A stretch of DNA of 38,974 nucleotides, from assembly GCA_002402195.1 (NCBI GenBank), contig NVVL01000007.1:1-38974 (forward strand), written 5' to 3'. The position numbers and the translations under genes are program-made. The notes below the pieces were generated by a model. That model did no database searches, was not told the origin of the DNA, and worked only from the letters and a program-made list of their open reading frames with translations. Shown piece by piece: positions 1 to 7,436 of the stretch (position 1 is its first letter; each line of letters starts with the position of its first letter). Origin of the DNA: Rickettsiales bacterium. Lineage in GTDB: Bacteria; Pseudomonadota; Alphaproteobacteria; Rickettsiales; Rickettsiaceae.

Positions 1-835
1 CCTTGTCAAGCTTAATATGCTCCTGGAATTTCTTGAAACACTCCCTCCAAAGCTCAATCCCATTATCTCGCTTAATATTTTTCATGAAAAATTTGAACAG
101 CCCAAATTCTTTGTCAGCCAAGATATCCTCGTCCGGCATGGATTGTAAATCTATCAACTGACACTTACCAGCCATGATCTTTTCTGCAAGCTTCGAGTTC
201 GTAAATAAATCCCAAAAACGCCTATAGGATGAATATTTTCTCTTCCCATTATAAAGCACTAATGGCGCAATGATTGGTAGTGGTTCGTTTCTTGCAAGAT
301 ATGGTTCCCATGCGGAAATAGCATATTTCCAAAGACGGAACATCATTTTTTTGTCGTTTGAAGATTGGTGTTCGCATAGAAATAATATAACATCACCATC
401 CTTTTTTTGGTTTTTGGTTTTGATTTTATAGACTATGTCTGACATGCTCTCTTTCAAGTCTTCGCTGACAAAAGTGTCTCTTTCGACTTTTAAATGGTCT
501 AAATCTAGGTGCTTTTTTAGGTCCTCTGGCAAATGCTTCTTCAAGATGCCACGCGCGCTTGCTTCATTGCCGAAGATTGCCTTGAAGAGCTTGTCATGAG
601 GGCTCCGTTTCTTGTTGTTTTTGGATGTGGATTTGGGACGGTCAGCGGGAGGTGCGGGCGTTTTGAACGATTCTTCTGACTCTTTAAGCGCATTGGTTGC
701 CACATTCTCTTGCTCAACTATGGACTCTTCCGATAGCACAGATTCTTCTGATACCGCGAATTCTTCAACTACTGTGGCATCTCCCCCTATTGCGGCTTCT
801 TTAGCCTCTTTGACCTCTTCAATTACTTCAGACAT
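1..835 (-). CDS. Rpn family PD-(D/E)XK nuclease / transposase-like protein, 3' end outside window
   Basis: The gene reads leftward from an ATG at 833-835 and stays open to the window edge, giving about 278 residues without a stop. The first ~75 residues are acidic, low complexity and rich in Glu and Ser. A PHDKLFKAIF motif follows, typical of the start of the Rpn/Transposase_31 (YhgA-like) domain. Further on are ESMSDIVYKIK (nuclease-core Asp), CEHQSS (Glu-x-Gln pair), PLVLYNGKRKY and LIDLQSMP, all shared with the second Rpn protein at 16799-17941. Members of this family are DNA endonucleases that promote RecA-independent recombination; their natural role is unclear. The C-terminus lies outside the window, so intactness cannot be judged. 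Upstream is a repeat-rich non-coding stretch. Confidence 0.85.
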   Translation of the reverse strand, partial: MSEVIEEVKEAKEAAIGGDATVVEEFAVSEESVLSEESIVEQENVATNALKESEESFKTPAPPADRPKSTSKNNKKRSPHDKLFKAIFGNEASARGILKKHLPEDLKKHLDLDHLKVERDTFVSEDLKESMSDIVYKIKTKNQKKDGDVILFLCEHQSSNDKKMMFRLWKYAISAWEPYLARNEPLPIIAPLVLYNGKRKYSSYRRFWDLFTNSKLAEKIMAGKCQLIDLQSMPDEDILADKEFGLFKFFMKNIKRDNGIELWRECFKKFQEHIKLDK

Positions 836-1042
836 GATTTATTACAAATCCTTAAATTAATAGTTAACATATTAACAATTAGCAGGCGAAAATACCTTTG
901 GCTAGCAGCTGATGTACGCATATTAACAAAAGTAGTAAATATGTCAATGAGTTTAAGCAAAATAATTAAAGAAACTTTAGAAAAATGATGATTCTGCTTA
1001 TAAAAACCATAGGAAGATAGGAGAGTTTTGATGCGCCAGCCT

Positions 1043-1214
1043 TAGTACTACAGTTGTAGTTCAAGTTAACGAGAAGAAAATCACCTAAATTGTTACTAAA
1101 TTAATTATATTGTGGTCGAGTATTTGGGCTAAAAACAACAAGTTGCTTTAAAGATTCTATCGTTACAAAACGAAAAAAAATCTTCCTATAAACTGAACTA
1201 CAACTGTAGTATTA
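1043..1214. repeat. Inverted-repeat pair (21-bp arms) around ~130 bp, MITE-like
   Basis: The arm at 1043-1063 (tagtactacagttgtagttc + a) is the reverse complement of 1194-1214 apart from one base. A weaker inverted match just outside and inside it (ggaagat near 1010, atcttcc near 1180) suggests the structure is longer. The interior is AT-rich with no open frame. The sequence ttacaactgtag also occurs at 19661-19672 and 21424-21435, so the arm belongs to a dispersed sequence. No transposase is encoded. Confidence 0.55.
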
Positions 1215-1372
1215 GAAGCTCCGCGGGCGGCTTAAAATATCTCGTATTTTTAGAGATTTTTTATCTAGATTTAAATTTTTGAATTGCAATATTGAACATA
1301 CTTTAATTTAAAAAATAGATGGAAAAAGATCAAAAATATGGGGTATTTTAGGCCTGCCCGCGAAGCTTCTTA
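1205..1372. repeat. Palindromic repeat element with inverted arms, ending next to the fliQ stop
   Basis: The left arm (from about 1213, agaagctccgcgggcggc then taaaatatc) is matched in inverted orientation by 1341-1372 (gggtattttaggcctgcc then cgcgaagcttctta). The left half through the ttagagattttttatcta segment closely matches 13350-13431 downstream of rimM, which defines a family. The right arm matches the right half of the element at 34146-34207. The element stops about six bases before the fliQ stop codon. Confidence 0.7.
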
Positions 1373-1377
1373 CTACC

Positions 1378-1638
1378 CTACCCAACAATATGCTGCATTA
1401 TGTGATCCACAAAGATTTTGAGCTTACTAAACATATACGGTAATATTAGAATCATACTGAAATAAACAGCGATTATCTTTGGCACGAAAGTCAGGGTCGT
1501 CTCCTGGATCTGGGTTAAAGCTTGGAACAGGGAGATCATCAAGCCAACCGCTAAAGCAACGCCGAGGATTGGTGCTGACATCGAAATTAGCACGTAAATA
1601 GCCTCCCTGCTTACTTCTGCTACGAAACCTTGATCCAT
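1378..1638 (-). CDS. fliQ: Flagellar export gate protein FliQ
   Basis: This 86-residue protein has the usual FliQ length (~86-90) and two hydrophobic helices, about residues 14-37 and 50-70. The stretch SLFQALTQIQE, followed by TLTFVPKI, is the family signature. FliQ sits with FliP and FliR in the inner-membrane export gate of the flagellar type III secretion system. The gene follows flgH by 29 bases on the same strand and is probably last in the flgF-G-A-H-fliQ run. Its stop is just inside a palindromic repeat that may act as the operon's 3' end. The virulence-type homologue (SctS) is an alternative, but the flagellar neighbours argue against it. Confidence 0.93.
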   Translation of the reverse strand: MDQGFVAEVSREAIYVLISMSAPILGVALAVGLMISLFQALTQIQETTLTFVPKIIAVYFSMILILPYMFSKLKIFVDHIMQHIVG

Positions 1639-1667
1639 AAACCGTGCCCCATATTTGCTCTGCTATA

Positions 1668-2429
1668 TTAAAATGGCGACACTATATCCAGCACCTGCGA
1701 CCCGACGCGAGGAGTTTGCACGTCGCTCATAATACCGCGCCCGCCATAGGAAATACGCGCCTCAGCCATTTGATTCGTCCGGATTGCATTGTCACTAGTG
1801 ATGTCTTTCGGGCGTATGATACCGGCGACTTTTATTTCCCGAAGCTCATAATTCACACGCACCTCCTGATGCCCCTGCACAACCAAATTACCATTCGGAA
1901 GCACTTTGACAACGACCGCTGCGATCTCAGTTTTGATATCCTCTTTCCGCGAAATACTGCCGCTACCATTATGGTTACGAGTGGTTTTTGTACTGACTAA
2001 TGATTCCATATCAGCCACTGATGAGAGATTCGCTTTGATCGCTTTTTCTTTGCCAAAAAGCTTTGGTATGCCGAGAGTATCGCTCCCTGTGCGTTTTTGG
2101 TTTGTTGAGTTATTCAAGCTTGCATTATCTTGAATTTGCACCACGACTCTGATGATATCACCAACTTTCCAAGCTCTGCTATCTCTGAAGAACCTGGTGG
2201 AGCCTGGTTGCCATAGGGAGTTTGTTTTCTGCATATGAGCATGCTGCAATTTTAGGCGCTCTGCTCGTCTTTCAATTTCGTCTTCATCTTCTTCCACGGT
2301 TGGGAGTTCGATATTTTCAAATTCAGGCGCTTTGCCAACTCGCTTCAGGCGCTCTATAGTATCGCTGCATGATGTGAGGATGAAAATAGAAAGGAAGATA
2401 AGATAAAATTTATTCATTATTCCCACCAA
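1668..2429 (-). CDS. flgH: Flagellar L-ring protein FlgH (lipoprotein)
   Basis: FlgH forms the L ring around the rod in the outer membrane. A lipoprotein signal is visible: a hydrophobic run followed by the lipobox ILTSC, with the lipidated Cys at residue 21 (residue 17 if the second Met is used). The mature part contains SLWQPGSTRFFRD and VGDIIRVVVQIQDNAS, typical of the family, and an NGNLVVQGHQEVRVN segment near the end. The 253-residue length is normal. The start overlaps the end of flgA by about 20 bases, indicating translational coupling; the inner Met at 2417 is an equally good start. The Glu/Asp-rich stretch EEDEDEIERR after the signal looks like a flexible linker. Confidence 0.93.
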   Translation of the reverse strand: MVGIMNKFYLIFLSIFILTSCSDTIERLKRVGKAPEFENIELPTVEEDEDEIERRAERLKLQHAHMQKTNSLWQPGSTRFFRDSRAWKVGDIIRVVVQIQDNASLNNSTNQKRTGSDTLGIPKLFGKEKAIKANLSSVADMESLVSTKTTRNHNGSGSISRKEDIKTEIAAVVVKVLPNGNLVVQGHQEVRVNYELREIKVAGIIRPKDITSDNAIRTNQMAEARISYGGRGIMSDVQTPRVGSQVLDIVSPF

Positions 2430-3123
2430 TTTGTACTGTGTTTTTATTTATTATTTGACCAAGCAAAATAGCGCCAGATGAAGTATTTTTTACCCTAAGC
2501 ATATCCCCAACAGAACCAGAACCCATCGCCACACCAACCGTTTTTAGGTGAATGGAACTTACTGAATATGTGATGTTCACAGGGTCGTTAGTTTTGATTA
2601 CCAGCGGCCTTGCAAGCTCGCGCAGCTCAAACATATGGCCAATATTTATGTATTTTTTAGACTGCATACCGATAATTTCTGACTCCTCTGTAGCATACCC
2701 TTGCGCTAGGGAGACGAGCCTGGTTTTCTTGGTTGTGAAATCGATGCTTTGAATGACAGAGCCAAATTTGATATATCTTGCAGCAACAGGAACAAGAATA
2801 TAGGACTCATAGCGACCAGATAGAACATCGGATTTTCCGTTATTATAATGAATAATGGCCCTGAAGCTAGAGCGGCTTGGTTCGAATTTCCCAAGCGTAA
2901 TAGTTTTGATATCCTCAAGATGAGTCTTGATCGCATCCATTTTTTTGCCAGAAGAATATTTAGGCTCGAAAATAATCCGCTTATCTTGAGACTTTTCTTG
3001 CAGGAGGTCATATATAGTCTGCGCAACAAAATCATCCCTTCCAAACGAAAAAGCGGGTGATGCGATCAGAACTAGTAATATCTGCAATAATAATAGCTGC
3101 AATGCGTGTTTGTATAATTTCAT
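2410..3123 (-). CDS. flgA: Flagellar P-ring assembly chaperone FlgA
   Basis: The protein has 237 residues with an N-terminal secretion signal (hydrophobic stretch about 8-25, ending near SPAFS). A SAF-type domain follows in the C-terminal half, with the pattern VPVAARYIKFGSVIQ and later LARPLVIKTNDPVN and GDMLRVKNTSSG, which is the FlgA signature. FlgA is a periplasmic chaperone that helps FlgI polymerise into the P ring. It overlaps flgH at its 3' end. A 226-base AT-rich gap with no open frame separates it from flgG, although these genes are usually nearly contiguous, so flgA-flgH-fliQ may have their own promoter. Confidence 0.9.
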   Translation of the reverse strand: MKLYKHALQLLLLQILLVLIASPAFSFGRDDFVAQTIYDLLQEKSQDKRIIFEPKYSSGKKMDAIKTHLEDIKTITLGKFEPSRSSFRAIIHYNNGKSDVLSGRYESYILVPVAARYIKFGSVIQSIDFTTKKTRLVSLAQGYATEESEIIGMQSKKYINIGHMFELRELARPLVIKTNDPVNITYSVSSIHLKTVGVAMGSGSVGDMLRVKNTSSGAILLGQIINKNTVQIGGNNE

Positions 3124-3349
3124 ATAATAAATTATTTCGAATTATTTTTTAGTAGCTTAGTTTAGTCAAAGCTACAAGTTTTAATGGTATTTAGCAATAT
3201 CAATCACAACCAACGCCTGAATTTTATTAGTAACAATAATTACTCCCTAACATAACGACCATATTAAGCAAAGCGATATCATAGCACTTGTAATATCTTC
3301 TTAGTTAGATACTAGCTAGAATAGCTGTTTGTTTAATATTGCGGTAATA

Positions 3350-4138
3350 CTAGATTTTATTAGCCGTTTCCATAATCTTATCTTGAGTACTAATAACTCG
3401 CGTATTGAGCTCATATGCCCTTTGCGCTTCGATTAATTTAGTAAGCTCCTCAACAGCTTGGACGTTGGAGCCTTCCAGGAATCTCTGTTTAATTCTTCCT
3501 GTGAGATCATCAATATTCACAGCCTCGCCTGAGCCGACTGTTTCTACTAGCAAATTATCTCCGATAGCTTCAAGCCCGGACTCATTAGGGAATGTGAAAA
3601 GCTCAACCTGCCCTATTTCAATAAGACCCACTGGATTATCCGGATCCTGCGCAGTAATCAGGCCATTATCAGAAATCTGTATGTCTTCTACATTTATACC
3701 TTCTGGGATAGCAATACCATTCGTCAGCGGATTCCCTTTTGAGGTGACGATATTACCCGTTTGCGCATCTTTCTGAAAATTCCCAGCCCTAGTATAACCA
3801 ACCCTTCCATTTGGCAGCGTGATAGCAAAATAACCACCCCCAGCAATGGCCATATCCAGCGCGCGGAAGGTTTGGTTCAGAGGCCCTTGCGCCAGGTTTC
3901 TGTAGGTTCCCACAAGCTTTACCCCCATGCCAATCTGAGCCCCGATCGGCCGCGGAGAAGCCTCGCTATTTTCTATGATGCCAGCTTTTTTTAGGTTGGT
4001 ATAAAATATATCGGCAAATGAAGCTTCCTGTTTTTTATATCCATCTACATTCACAGCCGCCACATTACCTGCGATGATATTAATCCTTGTTTGCTGCGCT
4101 TCTGCCCCAGTCACAGCGGTGTGTAGTGCTATTGTCAT
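3350..4138 (-). CDS. flgG: Flagellar distal rod protein FlgG
   Basis: At 262 residues this matches FlgG in length and layout. The N-terminal rod motif reads MTIALHTAVTGAEAQQ, then INIIAGNVAAVNVDGYKK. The middle has the LDMAIAGGGYFAITLPNG core, and the C-terminus has the coiled segment GSNVQAVEELTKLIEAQRAYE. FlgG builds the distal rod and leaves through the flagellar type III system, so no Sec signal is expected and none is seen. It lies between flgF and flgA on the same strand, the standard alphaproteobacterial order. The GNVAAVN motif replaces the common NNLAN form but keeps the helix pattern. Confidence 0.93.
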   Translation of the reverse strand: MTIALHTAVTGAEAQQTRINIIAGNVAAVNVDGYKKQEASFADIFYTNLKKAGIIENSEASPRPIGAQIGMGVKLVGTYRNLAQGPLNQTFRALDMAIAGGGYFAITLPNGRVGYTRAGNFQKDAQTGNIVTSKGNPLTNGIAIPEGINVEDIQISDNGLITAQDPDNPVGLIEIGQVELFTFPNESGLEAIGDNLLVETVGSGEAVNIDDLTGRIKQRFLEGSNVQAVEELTKLIEAQRAYELNTRVISTQDKIMETANKI

Positions 4139-4178
4139 AAAATCCTCTTCTTTAATTTATTGTGCTATATTAATTATC

Positions 4179-4219
4179 CGTCGTTATTATTATCGTCGTT
4201 ATATGTATATCGTCGTTAT
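4179..4219. repeat. Three short direct repeats of cgtcgttat in the flgF-flgG gap
   Basis: The nonamer cgtcgttat occurs at 4179-4187, 4194-4202 and 4211-4219, spaced 15 and 17 bases apart in otherwise AT-only sequence. It could be slippage-derived or a set of binding sites upstream of flgG. Nothing in the sequence decides between these. Confidence 0.5.
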
Positions 4220-4241
4220 ATTATATGATTATTATACAAAC

Positions 4242-4346
4242 TGCACTTAGCCCATTTATTGAATCACTTATATTTGGCTAGTTTGTTAATCACATATACT
4301 TAGCTCATTTATCAATCACCTTCTACTTAGCCAGCTTACTAATCAC
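4242..4346 (-). repeat. Four degenerate ~26-bp tandem copies of the flgF 3' end
   Basis: Reading leftward, four consecutive units begin with gtgatt: 4346-4320 (27 bases, encoding the last FlgF residues VISKLAK and the stop), 4319-4294, 4293-4268 and 4267-4242 (26 each). They share the skeleton gtgattnataaantngctaagtata. Only the first is coding; the others lie behind the stop codon. This looks like tandem duplication of a gene end with later decay. Confidence 0.7.
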
Positions 4347-5123
4347 CGATCTTTCCACCTCCTCAATTTTCGACACAAGCCCGGAGACCAAGCCAAATGC
4401 TCGCTGCATCTCCACCATTTTTGCCATTGCTAATGTGGCGTTGACATTTGAACCTCTGAGCGCCCCGGAAATCACGGTGAAATCCTCAAGCACTCGATCT
4501 TTCCCCTGAATTGCATATAAATTCTTTCCCTCCTTAATCACCGGATCTGCGGATTCGAACTGAAAAACTCCTATCTGCCCGACTTCTTCCTCATCAACAA
4601 AGATCACTCCATTCTGGCTTATATCTATAGATATCCACTCATTTGGAATCTCTATTTCTGCCCCTTCTATTGAAAGATAAGGAAAACCGCTATGGTTAAC
4701 GAGAATACCTTGGTTGTTAATAATCATAGAACCATCAAGCGTATATCTGTCTCCTTTTGGGGTTCTTAGTTTGAAATAACCGCTACCAGCGATTGCAAGA
4801 TCAGTTGGTCTGTTGGTTCTCCTCAAAGGGCCATCATCTCCGCTTCTATAGGTAGTTTCCGCCCAGACGAATGAAATATCCTTTTTCTTATCCTGTTTCA
4901 GAGGAACGGGTCTTAGCAACAAATTATCCTGCTCGAATCCCACAGTGTTGGCATTTGCTGTGTTATTAGCTATAACATCAAGCTGAGTCTGGCGTGCAAT
5001 CTGACTAGATAGCGAAATATATGATGCAATATTAGCACAAGCACATTGAGCAAACCCCAACAAACCCGACAGGAATATCAGGCAAAATAACTTAGATGCT
5101 TTGGTTGTAAAAGATTCCATCAC
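4323..5123 (-). CDS. flgF: Flagellar proximal rod protein FlgF with an N-terminal hydrophobic extension
   Basis: The 266-residue protein has the rod-protein core: YISLSSQIARQTQLDVIANNTANANTVGF in pieces at residues 35-63, LAIAGSGYFKLRTPKG in the middle, and GSNVNATLAMAKMVEMQRAF near the end. FlgF is a proximal rod subunit exported by the flagellar type III system. Unusually, about 30 residues precede the normal start, with a hydrophobic run (about 12-24) ending in CACA, like a Sec signal peptide. No in-frame ATG, GTG or TTG lies closer to the core, so the extension seems to be translated. The gene is the first of the leftward flagellar run and is divergent from fliL. FlgG is excluded because a better FlgG lies downstream. 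Confidence 0.88.
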   Translation of the reverse strand: MMESFTTKASKLFCLIFLSGLLGFAQCACANIASYISLSSQIARQTQLDVIANNTANANTVGFEQDNLLLRPVPLKQDKKKDISFVWAETTYRSGDDGPLRRTNRPTDLAIAGSGYFKLRTPKGDRYTLDGSMIINNQGILVNHSGFPYLSIEGAEIEIPNEWISIDISQNGVIFVDEEEVGQIGVFQFESADPVIKEGKNLYAIQGKDRVLEDFTVISGALRGSNVNATLAMAKMVEMQRAFGLVSGLVSKIEEVERSVISKLAK

Positions 5124-5174
5124 AATATAATTAACTCAAATGTTTCTTATTTATAAAAACTTAAGCTATTTTTC

Positions 5175-5224
5175 TTGAAAAGTACAAATCTATTGAATAT
5201 CTTTGTATAAGAATTTCAAATTCT
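5175..5224 (+). promoter_or_regulatory. Possible promoter and 15-bp dyad between divergent flagellar operons
   Basis: In the 166-base gap between flgF and fliL, ttgaaa (5175-5180) and tatctt (5198-5203) are 17 bases apart, a plausible sigma-70 pair for fliL. Directly downstream, agaatttcaaattct at 5210-5224 is a perfect dyad and could be an operator or a chance AT palindrome. No sigma-54 or sigma-28 box stands out. Confidence 0.3.
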
Positions 5225-5289
5225 CTGTGTTCTAATATTACAGTTTTAAAAAATTCGATCTAAATTCAACGTGAGGCTGGAATTTATAT

Positions 5290-5913
5290 ATGGCAGAAAA
5301 AAAGGGAGAAAACGAAGAAGAACCTCTAACACCAGATGAGGCAAAAGATGGTGCTAAAGGGGGGGATAAGGGCGCAAAAGGAGAGGACGGCGAAAATGCC
5401 GAAGATCCAGCTAGCGCAAAAAAGAAAAAGATCAAAAAGATCTTAATCATACTAGCTCCAATCCTTATAATAGCTCTTGGAACGCTATATTTCTTTCTCG
5501 TAATCAAAGCCCCAAAACACGATGATGCTGCAGCTCTTGACGCGCACAGCGCAGAGCGCGGAGACGGTCACGGTGGGGGGCATGGGGCAAATCCGATCAA
5601 AGCAAAAGTGAACACTTATCTGGATATTGACCCTATCACAGTTTCGCTTTTATCAACGAGAATTAAAAAGGAATATCTCAAACTAGATCTGACATTAAGA
5701 TTATCGTCCGAGCATGACAGCACCACATTAGAGACAAAAATGCCGATCATAAAGGATGCTTTGATAACTTTCCTAAAAACCCTGCGAAAGAGTGATTTCA
5801 ACAGCTCCAGCAGTACTATTTATTTAAAAGAAGAGATTTCCAAACGAATAAACAAGATTGCCGCACCAATTATGATAAAGGAAGTATTATTTCAAGAAAT
5901 CACGGTTAATTAG
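5290..5913 (+). CDS. fliL: Flagellar basal body-associated protein FliL
   Basis: FliL is a single-pass inner-membrane protein that surrounds or supports the stators. The first ~50 residues form a highly charged, low-complexity cytoplasmic tail (Glu/Lys/Gly/Asp) ending in a KKKKIKK anchor. A membrane helix covers about 51-72. A His/Gly-rich linker follows (77-101, with GDGHGGGHG), then the periplasmic domain containing YLDIDPITVSL, YLKLDLTLRL and the closing IMIKEVLFQEITVN, all typical of the family. The 207-residue length is slightly long because of the tail and linker. It precedes fliM by six bases, the usual fliL-fliM pair. Confidence 0.92.
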   Translation: MAEKKGENEEEPLTPDEAKDGAKGGDKGAKGEDGENAEDPASAKKKKIKKILIILAPILIIALGTLYFFLVIKAPKHDDAAALDAHSAERGDGHGGGHGANPIKAKVNTYLDIDPITVSLLSTRIKKEYLKLDLTLRLSSEHDSTTLETKMPIIKDALITFLKTLRKSDFNSSSSTIYLKEEISKRINKIAAPIMIKEVLFQEITVN

Positions 5914-5919
5914 AAAAAA

Positions 5920-6876
5920 ATGGCAGAAAAAGAAAAAAAACCAGACGACAAAGAAACTAAAAACAAGAACAACAATAATGACGATGCTCATGGCAGCGGC
6001 GTCAAGGAAATGCTTGAGCAATCCTTGCAATCCTATGACAAGCTTCCGATGCTTGAGATTATCTTTGAGAAATTCATCAGAAAACTCAGCACGGCTTTCA
6101 GGAATTTCACCTCAGAGCCTATGAATATCAGCATTTCAGAGTCCACCTCGATGCGTTTCGGTAATTATTTTGAATCTCTGAAAAACCCCTCCTCTATTGT
6201 GGTCTTCAAAGCCGTGGAGTGGGATAATTTAGGGCTGCTTATTCTAGAAAATGACATGGTTTTCTCTTTCGTGGACCTCTTGCTCGGCGGCAAGAAAAAC
6301 ACCGTTCAGAACAAAAAGGAGGATAAAGAGAGAATCCTGACTTCCATAGAGCAAGGTCTTGCAAGGCAAATTGCTGAGCTCACACTGCTTGAGCTCGGGC
6401 AATCTTTCGACCAAGTCACCCCAACTACTTTTGCTTTTGACCGGCTAGAGATCAATCCCAGCTTTGCTACAATCGCAAGGCCAGGCGATGCAATCATCGT
6501 CCTGAAAATCAAAGTTGAAGTTGATGAGCAGGTGAAAAATCTCGAGCTAGTAATCCCTTACAAAACCATTGAGCCTGTGAAAGAACAAATGCAGCAAATC
6601 TTCCTAGGTGACAAATTTGGCGCAGATCATGAGTGGGAAGATATGCTATCTGACAGTATCTATGGAGTTGAGCTCCCAATAGAAGTAATAATTAATAACA
6701 AGACCTCTACAGTTGAAGAAATCTGTAAATTGAAAATTGGCGATACTATTGTGATGGACCATGCAGAGGATAAAGATGTTATTGTACGTTCTGGCCAGAT
6801 TCCTATTTTCACTGGCAAAATAGGCAAAGTTGACAACAAGGTGGCTATTAATTTAAAAAACCTATATGAAGAGTAG
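5920..6876 (+). CDS. fliM: Flagellar motor switch protein FliM
   Basis: FliM forms the middle of the C ring and determines rotation direction. After a Lys/Asp/Asn-rich N-terminus (about 1-40), the middle domain begins with LPMLEIIFEKFIRKLSTAF and continues to the FSFVDLLLGGKK segment. The C-terminal SpoA domain spans roughly 250-318 (LPIEVIINNKTSTV, LKIGDTIVM, GKIGKVDNKVAINL). Family length is about 320-335. The N-terminal CheY-P binding peptide (pattern LSQxEIDALL) is not recognisable; the low-complexity leader stands in its place. The gene sits between fliL and a DUF6468-like gene in a tight operon. Confidence 0.93.
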   Translation: MAEKEKKPDDKETKNKNNNNDDAHGSGVKEMLEQSLQSYDKLPMLEIIFEKFIRKLSTAFRNFTSEPMNISISESTSMRFGNYFESLKNPSSIVVFKAVEWDNLGLLILENDMVFSFVDLLLGGKKNTVQNKKEDKERILTSIEQGLARQIAELTLLELGQSFDQVTPTTFAFDRLEINPSFATIARPGDAIIVLKIKVEVDEQVKNLELVIPYKTIEPVKEQMQQIFLGDKFGADHEWEDMLSDSIYGVELPIEVIINNKTSTVEEICKLKIGDTIVMDHAEDKDVIVRSGQIPIFTGKIGKVDNKVAINLKNLYEE

Positions 6877-6881
6877 TTCTT

Positions 6882-7436
6882 ATGTTATTGCTAGATTTCT
6901 TATTGCTAATTATGGTCACTATATGCGTGGGTTATTGCTGGGTTTTAAACCGGCGCATACATGATTTGCAAAATAGTCGAATTGAGTTCGCAAGGATGAT
7001 AAAGGAGCTTAACGCATCAATTGTTAAGGCTGAAAATAACGTGAATGAAATGACTGAACTTAGCAAAGTCACAAGCACTGAGATCAAAGTGGTGGTAGAG
7101 GAGGCAAAGGAAGCAACCTTAGAACTTGCCGCAATCACCGAAATGGCCAATCAGCTCTCAGAGCAGCTGAGCGCGCAGTTTAGTTTTGACGACTCCAAAG
7201 AAGAAGAGGAAGCGGACTCTGAGGCAAATAGCCTGCATAGCAAAGAGAGCGAAAAATTCACCGATGAAGATCTAGCCGTTCCAGCGGGTAAAGCGGAAGG
7301 AAATGGAAAATCTTATACTAATGATTTGAAGAATTTCATAACTAATATAGTTACCAAAAAACCAGAAGATCAAGGTGTGAACCTCAATCAAATGAATTAT
7401 TATGATACTTTAAGAAAAATCAACGCACACAAATGA
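6882..7436 (+). CDS. DUF6468-like membrane-anchored coiled-coil protein of the fliM-motE operon
   Basis: This 184-residue protein starts with a membrane helix (about 2-21) followed by VLNRRIHDLQNSRIEFARMI and an alpha-helical, heptad-like region up to about residue 100. It then becomes acidic and low complexity. The layout and the position between fliM and a motE-like gene match the alphaproteobacterial DUF6468 family as I recall it; its function is not established. It starts five bases after fliM and overlaps the next gene by four bases (ATGA), so the four genes are probably co-translated. A role around stator or C-ring assembly is inferred from context only. Confidence 0.7.
   Translation: MLLLDFLLLIMVTICVGYCWVLNRRIHDLQNSRIEFARMIKELNASIVKAENNVNEMTELSKVTSTEIKVVVEEAKEATLELAAITEMANQLSEQLSAQFSFDDSKEEEEADSEANSLHSKESEKFTDEDLAVPAGKAEGNGKSYTNDLKNFITNIVTKKPEDQGVNLNQMNYYDTLRKINAHK

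Larger units (their letters stand above)
841..1377. other. Non-coding, repeat-rich interval between rpn and fliQ
   Basis: I see no convincing gene in this AT-rich stretch. It holds two nested inverted-repeat structures, listed separately at 1043-1214 and 1205-1372, which together fill most of the second half. The part from 841 to about 1000 is plain AT-rich sequence and probably carries the promoter of the leftward rpn gene, but no box is clear enough to call. Confidence 0.6.

Noticed and set aside
612..860. 82-codon Ser/Asp-rich rightward frame at the rpn start
   Set aside because: Antisense to the low-complexity acidic leader of the leftward rpn gene, which explains its composition.
2706..3044. 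112-codon frame inside flgA
   Set aside because: Shadow frame of flgA, which has clear family motifs.
3152..3175. gtagctt/aagctac hairpin between flgA and flgG
   Set aside because: Seven-base stem with a ten-base loop and no T-run in the flagellar direction; not enough for a terminator call.
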